Shown piece after piece: positions 48,340 to 59,229 of a stretch of 64,000 bases of DNA. How positions within the stretch are numbered: position 1 is the first letter of the stretch; each line of letters begins with the position of its first letter. Location: positions 3,224,001 to 3,288,000 of the forward strand of contig OW051497.1 in NCBI GenBank assembly GCA_932521035.1, written 5' to 3'. Source of the stretch: Oscheius dolichura (lineage: Eukaryota; Nematoda; Chromadorea; Rhabditida; Rhabditidae). Made by a program: the position numbers and the translations under genes. Below the pieces are notes generated by a model that made no database searches, was not told the origin of the DNA, and saw only the letters and a program-made list of their open reading frames with translations.

Positions 48340-50023
48340 TTGTGATTCACAAACAGTACCACATTCCGTAGCACTTTACTTGGCCTTTTAATGGCCGGTT
48401 CTGTTTGCCGAAATTGTACGTATTAGGCGTGAATCGGAGCCTAATTAAGGGGCAGGTGTGCAGTTGCTGCTGCTGCTATGCCCTTACGCAACTGGGGCTC
48501 CCGAAAGACCTGCCCCGCTGCGGATAGTACATCTCCCAACCACCTGCTCCGAACTCACTGTGTCGACTAGTTTGGGTCAGGTCCTCACACTCCTATTAGA
48601 ATGCCAGAGGGGCTATCAATCTCTCCGAGCCGTCATCAAAAGACGATGAGGAGATTTTGTTATGCGATACAGTCAACAACACCTGTGACCTCTTGAATGC
48701 GGCCTACCTCGATGCACCCAAGAAGGAGGCGATAATCCTCTTTTCGCACCTGATCTTCCTTTTGTGGGCATTTCTTGACAGCCGGCCAGTTGTCCTTTTC
48801 TACCTGTCAGTGTAGTCCTGTCTGACGGTTTTATTAGACGGACTGAAGGAGCAGTGTGCAATCCAATTAGCCCCTTTGACGTTGGTGGTCACTATCCTTC
48901 GCTGTGGTTCTCTCTCTCCTCCTGTCTCTTTCTCTCGTTTTTCGGCTCTTACAAAGCCAATCCGTGAACGGTCGCCTATCCCCGCGACGGTGGCGGCCTT
49001 CTTATCTCATTACCGTAGTGTGGTTACACCGCCTGAAATAATCGAGCATAATCCATTACGCAAGTGACAAGACAGGCCGTATCTCCTCCATTTTGAGATC
49101 AGCATCTCCTCCCATTGGGTTGTTATTCACTAGCCCGTTTACCATATTTTGATCCATTTTGTTGCCACGAGGATTCTTATCACTTTATTTAAAGCGACGC
49201 TTTCTTTTCCAGCATAAGTTGTAAATATGGTCCCTTTGGCACAATTCAAAAAGCGTCGCGATTTTCCTTTTCAAATTGAGCATCTTCAAATTCCCGGCCT
49301 TTAATCGATTGCGGAGCTCAGCCCACCTCGAATTAATGGTTTTCTCAACATTTTGATCCTCCTTGTATTCAAGTTAAAAAAGTTTAACGTGCCCTTCTAC
49401 AGTATCTTCCCCCGACGCCGCCCTTTATTTCGCATAACCGCTGTCATCTCCAAGTTCCCTCAGGATCCTACTGACTTGTCCACTAGCTAACCCCTGTATA
49501 TGGTAATTTTCCAGCTCTTTAACTACTCACGTTGAATGGTAAAGCAATAGATTATGCTAATTAGTGGTTCCATGACGGTTTCTCTCTCGGTGCGCTCTCC
49601 GCCCCCTTCTCCGAGAGGAATGGGGGGCGGAGCTACTTCGTCTTCCGTTCCACAGCACTGTATCTCCTCCAGATATTCATGCTATCCCTATTTGCACACA
49701 ATTAATTAGCCAGTGGAAACATGGAATCTTCAGTTCTCTACATTCATTCTTTTGGGGTCTTCAGCTTCACACTTAATTTTTCCTCGCTAACTTCAGATTC
49801 ATTGGATTGTCACCTTTTTATCCTCTGACAGTGAGGCTCAGCCACATTTTGTGGGTATCCCCATCTCTATTTCCCTTAATGTCCAATACCTCTTGTTATA
49901 CTCTCCTCCTCTCCTTCTTTTAACCACACATCTGTATATCATTTCATTTCTTCAGATTTTATGAGCAGCTGCTAGAACAATATCAACAAGACGTTTTCTA
50001 CAGTTTCCCTCCATATCCCGACC
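48340..50023. other. Intergenic; promoter side of the Notch ligand
   Basis: No supported exons over about 1.7 kb. Possible regulatory DNA for the DSL gene; no motif assigned. Confidence 0.35.
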
Positions 50024-53000
50024 ATGTCCCGGATAGCTCCTATCCGGATGTTCCTCCTCCTCTCCCTTGCCACCTCCCTGGTTTGTTGCCCATAGAGATA
50101 CAAAAATAATGGAAATATTTCAGTCCCGCTGTTTAGGGACATTAGAACTGAGGTTAAATTTCCCCGAACCTCGAAGGTTATTCGTCTGTATCGGCCCTGA
50201 TTGTCTCTTGGGAAGGAGGTATATTTATTTGGAAGCAAAACTGCCTACTACAGCCAAGTTTAACATTACTGGTGGAGAGTGGCAGGTTGGTTTCTTCACT
50301 TACAAAAAATCTCTGACCGGTGCCTTTACTCTGACTTTTGGTAACTCTCCATGTTCCCGTTGCCCTTCAAAAACGCGACAACAATAGACCAGACCCCCTG
50401 GAGCGGTCGAATCACCGCCGAGACTCAATATGGCTATCTAATCTTTCGCTTTTTCAGAAGAACTTCACGATCTCCTTCCAGCTGACCACCAAGGGAGCAG
50501 AAGAGAAAGGTGAGTCTCGTGTCATCTTTACTACCTCATCTGAGGACTTCCGGTATTGGTCGTAAACTACCTTTTGTGTTTCTAGCGCCGCTCGTGTCAG
50601 ATAAAATCAGTACATCTGGATTTTACGACGTTTTCATGACAGAAGAGGTCCACCTGTCCTAACCTCAACCTAGTTCCCCCACTCCCACTTTATTTTCTCC
50701 CGAAATTGTCGGGTTCCCTTTGCTTTAGCGTCTATAAAAATGTCACACATAATGGTAAGCTGCTTAGGTTGACCCACTAATAGACCCGCACGCACCCACA
50801 GACACCTTGTGGTAATTTGAGGCTGCTAATCGACTGTATCTGGTCTTACGGCGGGCAACAGATGAACACACGGAGTACGCAATTGATTCGATTACTGGCT
50901 AAAAGAGCCTTATCAAGAGGCCACCCGTGTTCTTTTAATGATAATCTGGGCAAGGCAAATAGGGGCACGAGCCAAGACGAGCCGGGTCGAGGTTTATCAG
51001 CTGTTTATGGCAAAAAGAAGCTACTGGGGGGTAATTTTATGCACAAAGGGAGCTGCTACGCGATTTTTGGGGAAAAAATAAACTTTATCTTTCAGAAGTC
51101 CTAATTACTGAGGCCTGGAGAGGAAAAGTGACCAGTGGAGAAGAATGGACCACCGTCAAGGAAGCTCCTATCCACACAACGATGCGATATGTCTGTGCCG
51201 AGAACATCTACGGCCCCCAGTGCAAAGTCTTCTGCCAGCCCTCTTCAGGGCTCATCGGCCACTTTACCTGCGGCCCCAACGGCGACAGAGTGTGCAACAG
51301 CGGCTGGACTGGAATCCATTGCACAAAACGTGAGTTTCTTTGCCCTCCCCGCCCTGTCCATTTTTTTCCGATAGGCGCCAATTTGAATCTAGATAAATAG
51401 GTCACACCTAAAACAAACAGATCCCCGCACCTGTGCTACTAAGGGACTAGAAATATTTCCTTATGATAATAGTTGGTAGAGGGGCTCTCATTTTCCTACA
51501 ATCCGACATTGTCAATGCTCAGTCAACCTGACTGGCTTTGTTTCCGAGCGTCCGGTAATTACTGTATTCCTCTGCCGGCGCCGACAAAGGCCGTCCCAGG
51601 CACTCCAGCAGAGAAGTTAGCCCGTTTTTTTCCTAACGTGAAAAAGAAAACCAACACACATATTGTTCGAATCGGAACTGCCTCTAATGGTCGTAGACAC
51701 CCCATTGGGGCCAGCTGGCCGGCTTTGATGAGCCGCGCCCACCTGCGCGGCTTTTCAGGAAAAATGGGTCTGTACGAAGTGGATTCGGAGAAAACGGGGA
51801 TGAAAAAGTTTCAAGAAAAACCATCTCTCTCCCTTCTTGAAAACTATAATTTTCAGCTGACTGTCCTTCTGGATGTGGCAATGGCACCTGCATCAGCCCC
51901 GGCGTCTGCAGATGTCAATTTGGTTTCAAGGGCAACAGCTGTCAGGAGGTTCGTTGGAATTTTTGCATAATCTATGTCACTTTCAACTGATGATGACCCC
52001 GTCTCTATTAATTTTCCCATTTTAGTGTATGCCCCACAAGGATTGTCAGCATGGAACCTGTGCCGACAACGTTCCCGGCACGTGTAGCTGCTCTTCCAAC
52101 TGGGGAGGCCAACACTGTGACAAGGCCAAGGACTACTGTGCCATCTTCAGTCCCTGCAAGAACGGAGGAACCTGCATCAACGGGAAGATGGGCTCTCCGG
52201 CTGACTATACCTGCGAGTGTCCGAACGGCTTCGGTGGACCCCAGTGTGACAATAGCACTCTCGAGCATATCTGTGACAATGGGAAATATGTCTGCCACAA
52301 CGGTTAGTTCTCTTATCCGATCTGCTTCCGTTACCATCTGCCTCGAATAGAAGTACAAGAGATCGCATTGTGATGGTAATCATGCATCGCGTTTGGGTGG
52401 TCTGATTTATGTTCCGGTGCGCGGGGTAGTACTCTAAATGAAGAGACAGCAGAGAGTAGAAATGTCTCAAGAGAGCTGCATTAGCCTTGAGGTTAATGTG
52501 CTCCTACGGGTGGGAGAAGGGGAAACACTAGGCGGCCGAGAAAAGGGCAAGTCTCTTCCACTTTTTTGAAAGCGATCCATGGGGGATGGACTGGTCTAAT
52601 CTCACTGAAGGTACCTTTTTCAGGAGGGAAGTGTCTCAAGGATAAGAACTTCTCCCGCTGTTCTTGCCCTGATGGCTTCACCGGAACAAACTGCGAGATC
52701 AAGAAGAGCTCCTGTAAACCGGACACCTGCAGGTACTCCCCTCTTCTACTGAATGTTATCTGCTCGCTTTTTCAGGAATGGAGGAAGTTGCCTGACCTAT
52801 GGTGATGTTGCACAATGTGTGTGTCCTCCGTGCTTCAGTGGTTCTCGATGTGAGGTCGCCGTCTGTATGGGCAATGCTACCGTACCCCTCTATTCATCAT
52901 CGTCTGGATCAAAAACTGGTGAAACACTTGTTCTCGGTGAGTTTTCAACTCTATACGGCGCCGGATGATGGAATACGAATGTTGCGAATAACGACGGGTT

Positions 53001-53589
53001 TATAGGGTTCTGCCTGGTCTTGGCTGTCATTGGAACCGTTATTCTGGGCTACATCATCTTCTACCGAAAGATCAAGAACCTCGTCCTGGTCAATTCTGTT
53101 ATGACGGACACGGCAGGAGGACAGTTTGAGAGATGCCCATCTACACAACACGCTCCTGTTTACAAGGTAGGCTCCCAGACACTTTATAAGCGTTTCCCTG
53201 GGGTTCCATCCATACAAAAAGTGTGAAATTCTTCCATAACCAAGGGTATTGTTCCAAACCTTGAAAGGATTACGGTATCCGGTACTTTTTTCCACTCCGG
53301 CTTCCGTCTTCGATTGAGCGTGGCTACCTCCCACCGCGGGGGCCCTTTTCGGCATTTTCCAATCACACACTATCAATCTTGTCCAATTTGGCATACGTCT
53401 TCCTGCACAGTTCTAATTTTCTCATTTCAGGTCTGTCCTCGTTCGTCTTTTGAAGCACCGCCACCTTATTCGTCAAGCCTGACGGATGAAATTCAGCCCA
53501 CGCTATTTAAACAGACAACGCTCTCAGTAACAAGTACAAAACTGTCCAAACTGGCCCGGTTGTCAAGTGAAGATGGATCGATAGTTTAA
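50024..53589 (+). CDS. DSL/EGF Notch ligand (Delta/APX-1/LAG-2-like)
   Basis: Type I membrane ligand for Notch. Clear exons: 50024-50080 (signal peptide MSRIAPIRMFLLLSLATSL), 50124-50285 or 50340 (MNNL start, CLGTLELRLNFPEP), 50458-50509, 51096-51329 (DSL domain: YVCAENIYGPQC, GHFTC, VCNSGWTGIHC), 51857-51948, 52026-52302, 52624-52732, 52776-52936 (together five EGF repeats), 53006-53166 (membrane span LVLAVIGTVILGYIIFY) and 53431-53589 (tail). All joins from 50458 on are in phase. The region 50286-50457 is unresolved: a coding-like exon (GAFTLTF then DQTPWSGRITAETQ) has no GT donor at its end, while a phase-correct alternative gives QTRPPGAK. The cytoplasmic tail has EAPPPYSS, a PPxY motif that can recruit Nedd4-type ubiquitin ligases. 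Compact like C. elegans DSL proteins. Confidence 0.93.
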
Positions 53590-54025
53590 CTCCAGCGGTG
53601 TTTCCGGTTCCGGCTTTAGATAGTTGATCTCATTGCCAAGTTTGTCATAGTCCAGTTTAACGTATTGCTAGGGACGCCCTTCCATCCCGAGCCCCTCCTT
53701 TTCTCGGTGTCTCTCACGCGTGTCACTGTTATTTATTGTCTTCCCCTTTTTGCTTTATCATGCTCAATTTTCATGTGCAATGTTTGTTATTTGTCTCTTT
53801 TTTTTTAGAAGTGCCTTTTCCGAATAGAGACCTCCTTATGGGTATTTTCCTGTCCTTGAAACTGTTACTAGTGGCTTTGTTCACTGTTTGTACATATCAA
53901 ATGTTACATAGAGGGAGAAATAATAAAAGTAGTTTGAAAGTAGCCGGCCTTTTAGAATCAAAGACAGTCTGGGCATGCCAGTCAACTCTCAATAGGGTGG
54001 CAACTGTAAAACAATAGTTATAGTT

Positions 54026-54205
54026 TCCTCCAGAAGCTGGAGGATTACAAAAATTCGCCTCCTGTTTGCCAGCAAGGGCAAGGTGCATTCCCTGGAGGAA
54101 GAGAGCGCCTGGTAAGCCGCCCGAATGAACCACGAATGGTCCGAAGGGGTAAACCGGGGGAAGATAGTAGTGCCCCCTGGCTGCCGTTTTATACGGGTGC
54201 AGTTG
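54026..54205 (-). ncRNA. Sm-class small RNA gene candidate, copy A
   Basis: Read on the minus strand: TATA-like box in CACCCGTATAAAACGGCAG, then about 38 bp later GGTTTACCCC, about 100 nt of variable sequence, an Sm-site-like GAATTTTTG, and a terminal hairpin TCCTCCAGCTTCTGGAGGA. Sm site plus 3' stem-loop is the hallmark of spliceosomal snRNAs and spliced-leader RNAs. A 5' GGTTTA start would fit SL RNAs. It matches none of U1, U2, U4, U5 or U6 that I can recall. Confidence 0.5.
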
Positions 54206-54263
54206 ACGTTTCTCTGCGTTCTGCGCTCTGCGCAGTAACAGTAAACAAGCTGTTCACGCAGGA

Positions 54264-54405
54264 GCTCGAAGATGCTCCTTCAGAGGCTGCCAACCGATCA
54301 CCTGTGCTTGTTTATGCAAATCGCACCTACTCATATAACTTGCCGACAATAAACATATGCATCTGCCACCTCTTCTGGAAGCACGACAGGCGTTCCATGT
54401 AAGGG
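54264..54405. repeat. Repeat E, copy 1
   Basis: About 140 bp, roughly 85% identical to 55427-55567 (begins GCTCGAAGATG, contains TTATGCAAATCGCACCTACTC). Lies just upstream (minus-strand sense) of Sm-RNA copy A. Differences are not concentrated at third codon positions, so it is probably not coding. Confidence 0.75.
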
Positions 54406-54510
54406 TAGCAGCAAAAAATATAACACTTTTACTATTCCCACAGTTGCAAAAATCCTCAGGAAACATCACGAAAATGATCGAAGCCTGTGGGTTAATAAGG
54501 TCTAAGGATA

Positions 54511-54700
54511 TTTTCCCCCAATAAGCTGGGGAATCCAAAAATTAGTCCCTCGAGGCCATTCTTTTGAGGCGTTGACGAGGGAGCACTTCGGTGTCCCCCT
54601 CACAATATAGAGAGGCCTCGGTAACTTTCGACTAAGAAGGTCTGGTGCCGATTGGATTACCCAGACCGTCTGCCATCCAGGCATAGGACAAGACACAGGG
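54511..54700 (-). ncRNA. Sm-class small RNA gene candidate, copy D (diverged)
   Basis: Minus strand: CTAATTTTTGGA followed by a hairpin TTCCCCAGCTTATTGGGGGAA. The upstream TATA/CGGCAGCC box seen in the other copies is not recognisable, so this may be a decayed copy. Confidence 0.4.
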
Positions 54701-54812
54701 TTGTACTTGGTTCCAGAGGGCCACTGTTTACTGTTTACGTTTTTTTTATCTCACCGTATGGTTGCACATTTGCCTGAAATTCTAATGTGCCTGGATATAA
54801 CGTTTGTTCAGT

Positions 54813-54975
54813 CTCCCCCGGAAGCTGGGGGATTCCAAAAATTAGCCTCACAGACACATTCCCTCGGGGTACAGGGAGCGCCGTACTGTGAAATGAAATA
54901 GAGTTCCTTGGATCCCGACCCATAGTATGGCCAAACGTGTGCGTCCCCACTGGCTGCCATGTTGATACGGGTGCG
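54813..54975 (-). ncRNA. Sm-class small RNA gene candidate, copy B
   Basis: Minus strand: CACCCGTATCAACATGGCAGCC (box, diverged), then CACGTTTGGCCATAC, then Sm site CTAATTTTTGGAA and hairpin TCCCCCAGCTTCCGGGGGA with a compensated stem relative to copy A (base pairs change on both sides). Confidence 0.5.
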
Positions 54976-55089
54976 GCGGCGCTATCTCTGCGCTCTCTTT
55001 TAAAAGATCAAGATATTCGTTGTATTGATTTTGATTAAAACTCAAATGAATTAAATGAACTGTTAGTTTAATATGTTTTAAGTAAGGCT

Positions 55090-55252
55090 TCCCCAGAAGC
55101 TGGAGGATTCCCAAAATTCGCCTCATTCCCCGGGGTTCGGGAGCGTCTCACAATATGCGATGAGTACAGGCCCCACAAGGCCGGACCATGGATGGTCTGA
55201 GTAAACCGGAGGCGATGGACGCGTCCTCTGGCTGCCGTTTTTACACGGGTGC
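55090..55252 (-). ncRNA. Sm-class small RNA gene candidate, copy C
   Basis: Minus strand: CACCCGTGTAAAAACGGCAG box, GGTTTACTCAGACCATCC about 39 bp downstream, Sm-like GAATTTTGGGAA, hairpin TCCTCCAGCTTCTGGGGA. Same order and spacing as copy A. Confidence 0.5.
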
Positions 55253-55426
55253 GGGTGATCTTACTCTACTCTCTATGCGCAGAAACAAGACGCAGAGTGC
55301 GTTTGAGATTTACGTAGAGGTTGTACGTGTCTAATTTCTAATTTTTGGTTGTATTAGCCCATCCAGCCTATTCTCCTTCCTAATTTCAAATGTTACTTGA
55401 TAAGACGCATTACCCTTCCGATAATC

Positions 55427-55567
55427 GCTCGAAGATGTTCCTTCAGAGGTAGCCAGCCGATCACCTATGCTTGTTTATGCAGATCGCACCTACTCGTATA
55501 ACTTGCCGACAATAAATTCATGTATCTGCCACCTGTTTTGGCACAACGTGACTTCCATTCCATGTAG
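55427..55567. repeat. Repeat E, copy 2
   Basis: Second copy of the roughly 140-bp element, upstream (minus-strand sense) of Sm-RNA copy C, as copy 1 is of copy A; together they define a duplicated unit. Confidence 0.75.
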
Positions 55568-56095
55568 GGATAATGTCAAAAAAATTGAAGACCTTCACTA
55601 TATTTTCGCAGGTGCCAAAATGCCCTTGGCTTGGAGATTATTGCAGGGTTGGAAGAGTGGAGTCGGAAACTCACAAAGGGAGAGGCAAAAATGGAAGTAG
55701 TGGAACTGCTGCTTTGCTAAAGTTTGTAAATAATCGAACATCGGTTTAAAAGGGGATAACACTCGTTTAGTTTCCATATTTCTCAAGGGTTGGCAAAGAT
55801 TTCAGGTTACAGTGATCTAAAGGGGGAGACGTGCTCCAGTGCATGAATACTTCTCTTTTCAAACGTTTATTTATTGCATCTGTAGGGATAAAACAAAACC
55901 AGCAAAGGAATGCAAAGAAAACCACAGAATATGCTAAAGCTTGAACTGGGTTAAAGGCAAATAATGATCGGACATGATTATACTCTGACATGGCTGGGAA
56001 TATGGGTAACATACTGACAAGACAAGAAGGGGTCATCTCACAAATTGATTGACGCAAAGGGGTTTACCAAAAACAAACGACAAACATTAAGGAGT

Positions 56096-58547
56096 TCAAT
56101 TATAAATGGATTTCATGTATTCGAAGAGTTCGTTGTCATCGCTCTGGTGGGCCGCCATATCGTGCAGACTCAGCTGGCTCTCAGGAAAGACTTCTTCGAG
56201 AACTTGACTGAACTCGTCGATATTGTAGACAATTTTGACGGTGATAGTCATCCCGAGCACAGCAAGACACATCAATCCCTTTCGGTGCTTTCGCTTGACA
56301 AGGTAGACGTGTCGCTCACACTCGTGCATCTCTCCATTGTCCAGTTGAACAACAAACTGTAAATGCAATAATATAAAGAGAAAGAGAAATTAACGTACTC
56401 CATATGATACATGATCCGTTGGCCAAAGCAAGATATGCGGCCTGGTGGACATGTCGAACATTTGGGGGTAGTCATCGTGGCAAGCTACACGGAAAATGTG
56501 GAATTTTTGAAGATTCCATGGCTTTGTTCCATTGATCCAATTCTAAATATTTTTTCCATTTAAAGAAGAAGAAAACCTACATCTAGAAGTCCGTTAAGCT
56601 TTTGAACCAAGACAAGATGGTCGCTTCTAGTTGGGATACCGTTACCAACATGATCACGGAAGACAACACTTTGAAAGTGTTGTGCCAAAGGAATCAGGTC
56701 GTTTGCCACCCGATTACACTCCCAGTTAGAATCACGGCTATTTCCGTCGTCCACGATTGTGATCCGCTCGCAAAACTGAAATTTGTGAAATTGAAAAAGA
56801 CAGGACGAAAATAACACATGAATTGTGGCTCTATAGGTTTTCTCCTTCATTCTCACAAGGGAACCTTTTCAGTTAAAGGTGGCTTCGCTCGACGAGACCT
56901 ATACCATTCGAAGGAGAATCAAAACCTATGCTAGAAACCGTTTTCCCTTTTCTCGGAATGATCCGGGTTACGGTCTGACGAGCCGTACAAGTTTATGCGT
57001 CTCTCAATATTTACGGTATGGGGGTAACTGGAATGGGACAGCCTCTTCATGTTGGGTACTTCCACTACATGAGAAGAGAAGAAGATCGTCAACCACGTCA
57101 AACTCTACGGGATCGACTACCCAGTTCACAATAGGAACAACTTGTTGAGGATCCACTTCGTCACCCACCACCACCTGTCCAATCCACGCTTCACGGACCT
57201 CATGGTTCACGCCTGGAAGAAGAGTGCCTACGCTGATGAAGAAGTTCCTGAATACCAGACCCCAATCGAAGTGTGCTATCCTCCCTTTGATGGAAGAAGT
57301 TGGCTGCACGGACTATTCATTCGGATTGTGCTCGTCTTGTGGACGCCGCCTTTGCTTCGGACACTTCGCCGTCGTCGACCACGCCCGTTAGCTAATAACC
57401 ATTTGATTGTTACTATTTTATCACACAAAAAAATGACAAAAATCGTTTTGTTTCATGGAGGACTCCAGCCCAGACTGAGAAAAGCTAAAGAAAATCGTGG
57501 GCGAGTGCGCTATCCACTCGGCCACCGCTTCACATTTCCTTGGCCGCAATCAGTTGTATACGACAGCGAAAACCAGTTTTGACAAATTTAACACATAAAC
57601 TTGTACGGCTCGCCAGACCGTAACCCGGATTATTCCGAGAAAAGGGAAAACGGTTTCTAGCATAGTTTTTGATTCTCTTTCGAATGGTATAGGTCTCGTC
57701 GAGCGCAGCCACCTTAAACTGAAAAGGTTCCCTTGTCAGGTAAATTGACGGCACGAATTACTGTTTACTACAGCAACCCGGATATTGAAGCAAACGTTTT
57801 CAGGTTCTTATTTTGAGTACCGTAAATATTGAGAGAAAGAAGTCATAGGAGCCGCTCTCAAATGTGGTATTTTCCTTTCTGTTTAAGTTTAAGGGAGTTA
57901 AACTCACAATCAGCTCTGGACTGGAAAGGATGTTAGCCGGAGCATTAATAAGACGAAGCTCTTTTGGACGAAAATGGTGAGTAAGAAATTGAACAGCTTC
58001 TTTGTTGTAGTTAGAAATTCCGAGGTGTGTTACACGTTTCTGGATTACTTTGAGAAAACGAGTCAAATAGTCCATAAACGGATCAACAGGGGCCGTTGCC
58101 AGATACGGTAGAAATAAATCCTAAACCAGTTCGTCTCATTGTTAATAAGAAACTCTCACGAATGTTATAAATTCGAATTCCATGCAAGCGAATACATCCT
58201 CGATGTCCGGGGCGTATAATGCTTTGTCGAGCCGTTTGTGCTCCCTGTTTATTTCACACTTGGCCCATGAGGAGGTATTCAAACGGTTTACACCTCTAGG
58301 TCGAAGAATTTGGGCTGCGTAAGGGAATATTGAATAACAATTTACTCCAGATCGCGCCGTCTCCATCTGGAAATTATACATATAATGGAAAATATTAAGC
58401 AGAAATTACCAGAGGGTGGTCAAACCGGGGGGAGATGACCAACTCGAAGTGTTCAACCTTATGTTTTATGTGACGACTGTTGTCCAGGATGAATTCGTTA
58501 ATCGGATTGCATGACTGTCTGGCTCGAACGAATGAAATCAAATCCAT
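56096..58547 (-). CDS. F-box-like protein, paralog 1
   Basis: Minus-strand exons 58410-58547, 58160-58366, 57908-58120, 57593-57718, 56581-56775, 56395-56484 and 56096-56356 give about 409 aa in phase. Starts MDLISFVRARQSCNPINEF, the second half of an F-box-like motif. An acceptor directly before this ATG and the paralog's structure suggest a missing short 5' exon. Exons of 138 and 195 bp are identical in length to those of paralog 2, and the C-terminal block (LDNGEMHECERHVYL) aligns with its NREGNIYHECVLL. Such proteins usually act as substrate adaptors of SCF ubiquitin ligases. The 57593-57718 exon has an inverted near-copy inside the following intron. An alternative last exon, 57530-57718, ends at AKEM and stop, giving a truncated 248-aa protein. 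Confidence 0.6.
56855..56999 (+). pseudogene. Inverted copy of an F-box-gene exon
   Basis: Reverse-complement copy (about 94% identical) of 57594-57738, including the acceptor TTTTCAG and the 42-codon exon (LDETYTIRRRIKTYARN and so on). It lies in the opposite orientation within the 56776-57592 intron. Most of the seven differences in the exon change the amino acid, so it is probably not under protein constraint. Confidence 0.7.
57076..57391 (+). pseudogene. Orphan coding-like fragment with Cys-rich end
   Basis: Plus-strand open frame EKKIVNHVKLYGIDYPVHNR continuing through TDLMVHAWKKSAYADEEVPE to CYPPFDG; then, in a shifted frame, CTDYSFGLCSSCGRRLCFGH and a stop at 57391. Composition is protein-like and the Cys/His cluster looks like a zinc ribbon. 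It lies inside an intron of the minus-strand F-box gene beside the inverted exon copy. No start, no complete exon structure: likely a fragment of a gene moved here, possibly from a transposable element. Confidence 0.35.
57500..57545 (-). pseudogene. tRNA 5'-half-like fragment
   Basis: Minus strand reads GTGGCCGAGTGGATAGCGCAC, a good Ser/Leu-type box A and D-arm, but no box B (GGTTCGANTCC) or acceptor partner follows within 80 nt. Probably a truncated tRNA or chance match. Confidence 0.3.
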
Positions 58548-58822
58548 CTGAAAACAAATAGGACAGGTCATTGCAATTACTGTCTAATCAGGTCGTTTTG
58601 CTTTAGGGGTTCCTATACACGACCCTAATAGTCGCAGCCAGCTTCGATATTCTCAGATAAACAAGTGACTCCTCCAGGTGAGATGCGAAATCTGGTTGAC
58701 GTACACAGACAATGAACCCCCACAAAATACGGTTTTCACTCGAGTCCGTCTGAGGAACATTACAGTTTAATCTACGGGATTGAAAATCCCACGGCCGCTG
58801 AGGAGATCTCGTTGTTTACGAT

Positions 58823-59207
58823 TTAGCTGATGGATGCGAAACGGTTGTCAGAATACTAGAAAAAATTAAAAAATGACTGATGCCCAGCTACAAATTGAAG
58901 TCGGCTAGAAGCACAGTGGCATCATTGTGATTCCCCCTCATTGACCCACGTCTAGTAATGAAGCCCTTACCTTTGAGAATACCTTGATGAGATCGTTCTT
59001 GGTCAAAGTCGGGCTGAACAAGGGGAATTGCTCTTTACGTGAAGCAAGCCACAAATGCTTTGGAAGTAAGGCATCTTCCTTGATTTCCAGGTAGTTGAAG
59101 AGGTACGGCTCTTCTAACTGGCTCGGGTAGTTTTCATTCTTCCACTTGGTAAGCGGATCATCAAATGGGGAAAATCCCTTTTCAACGTTGACGGGGAAAG
59201 ATGCCAT
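58823..59207 (-). CDS. Small hypothetical protein between the F-box genes
   Basis: Exons 58971-59207 and 58823-58855 (donor AAG|GTAAGG, acceptor TTTTTCTAG) give 89 aa: starts MASFPVNVEKGFSPFDDPLT, ends KYSDNRFASIS. Charged, no membrane span, no domain recognised. An acceptor (GAATCCAG) lies just before the start, so it is trans-spliced or has an upstream exon. Confidence 0.5.
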
Positions 59208-59229
59208 CAAGTGGTCATGAGCTGGATTC

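Noticed and set aside
54254-54538. Plus and minus open frames within repeat E and the Sm-RNA cluster
   Set aside because: Copy-to-copy differences are not biased to third positions and frames break between copies, so RNA or regulatory function is more likely than protein.
57004-57309. Minus-strand 101-codon open frame
   Set aside because: Antisense shadow of the plus-strand coding-like fragment; the plus-strand frame has better protein composition.
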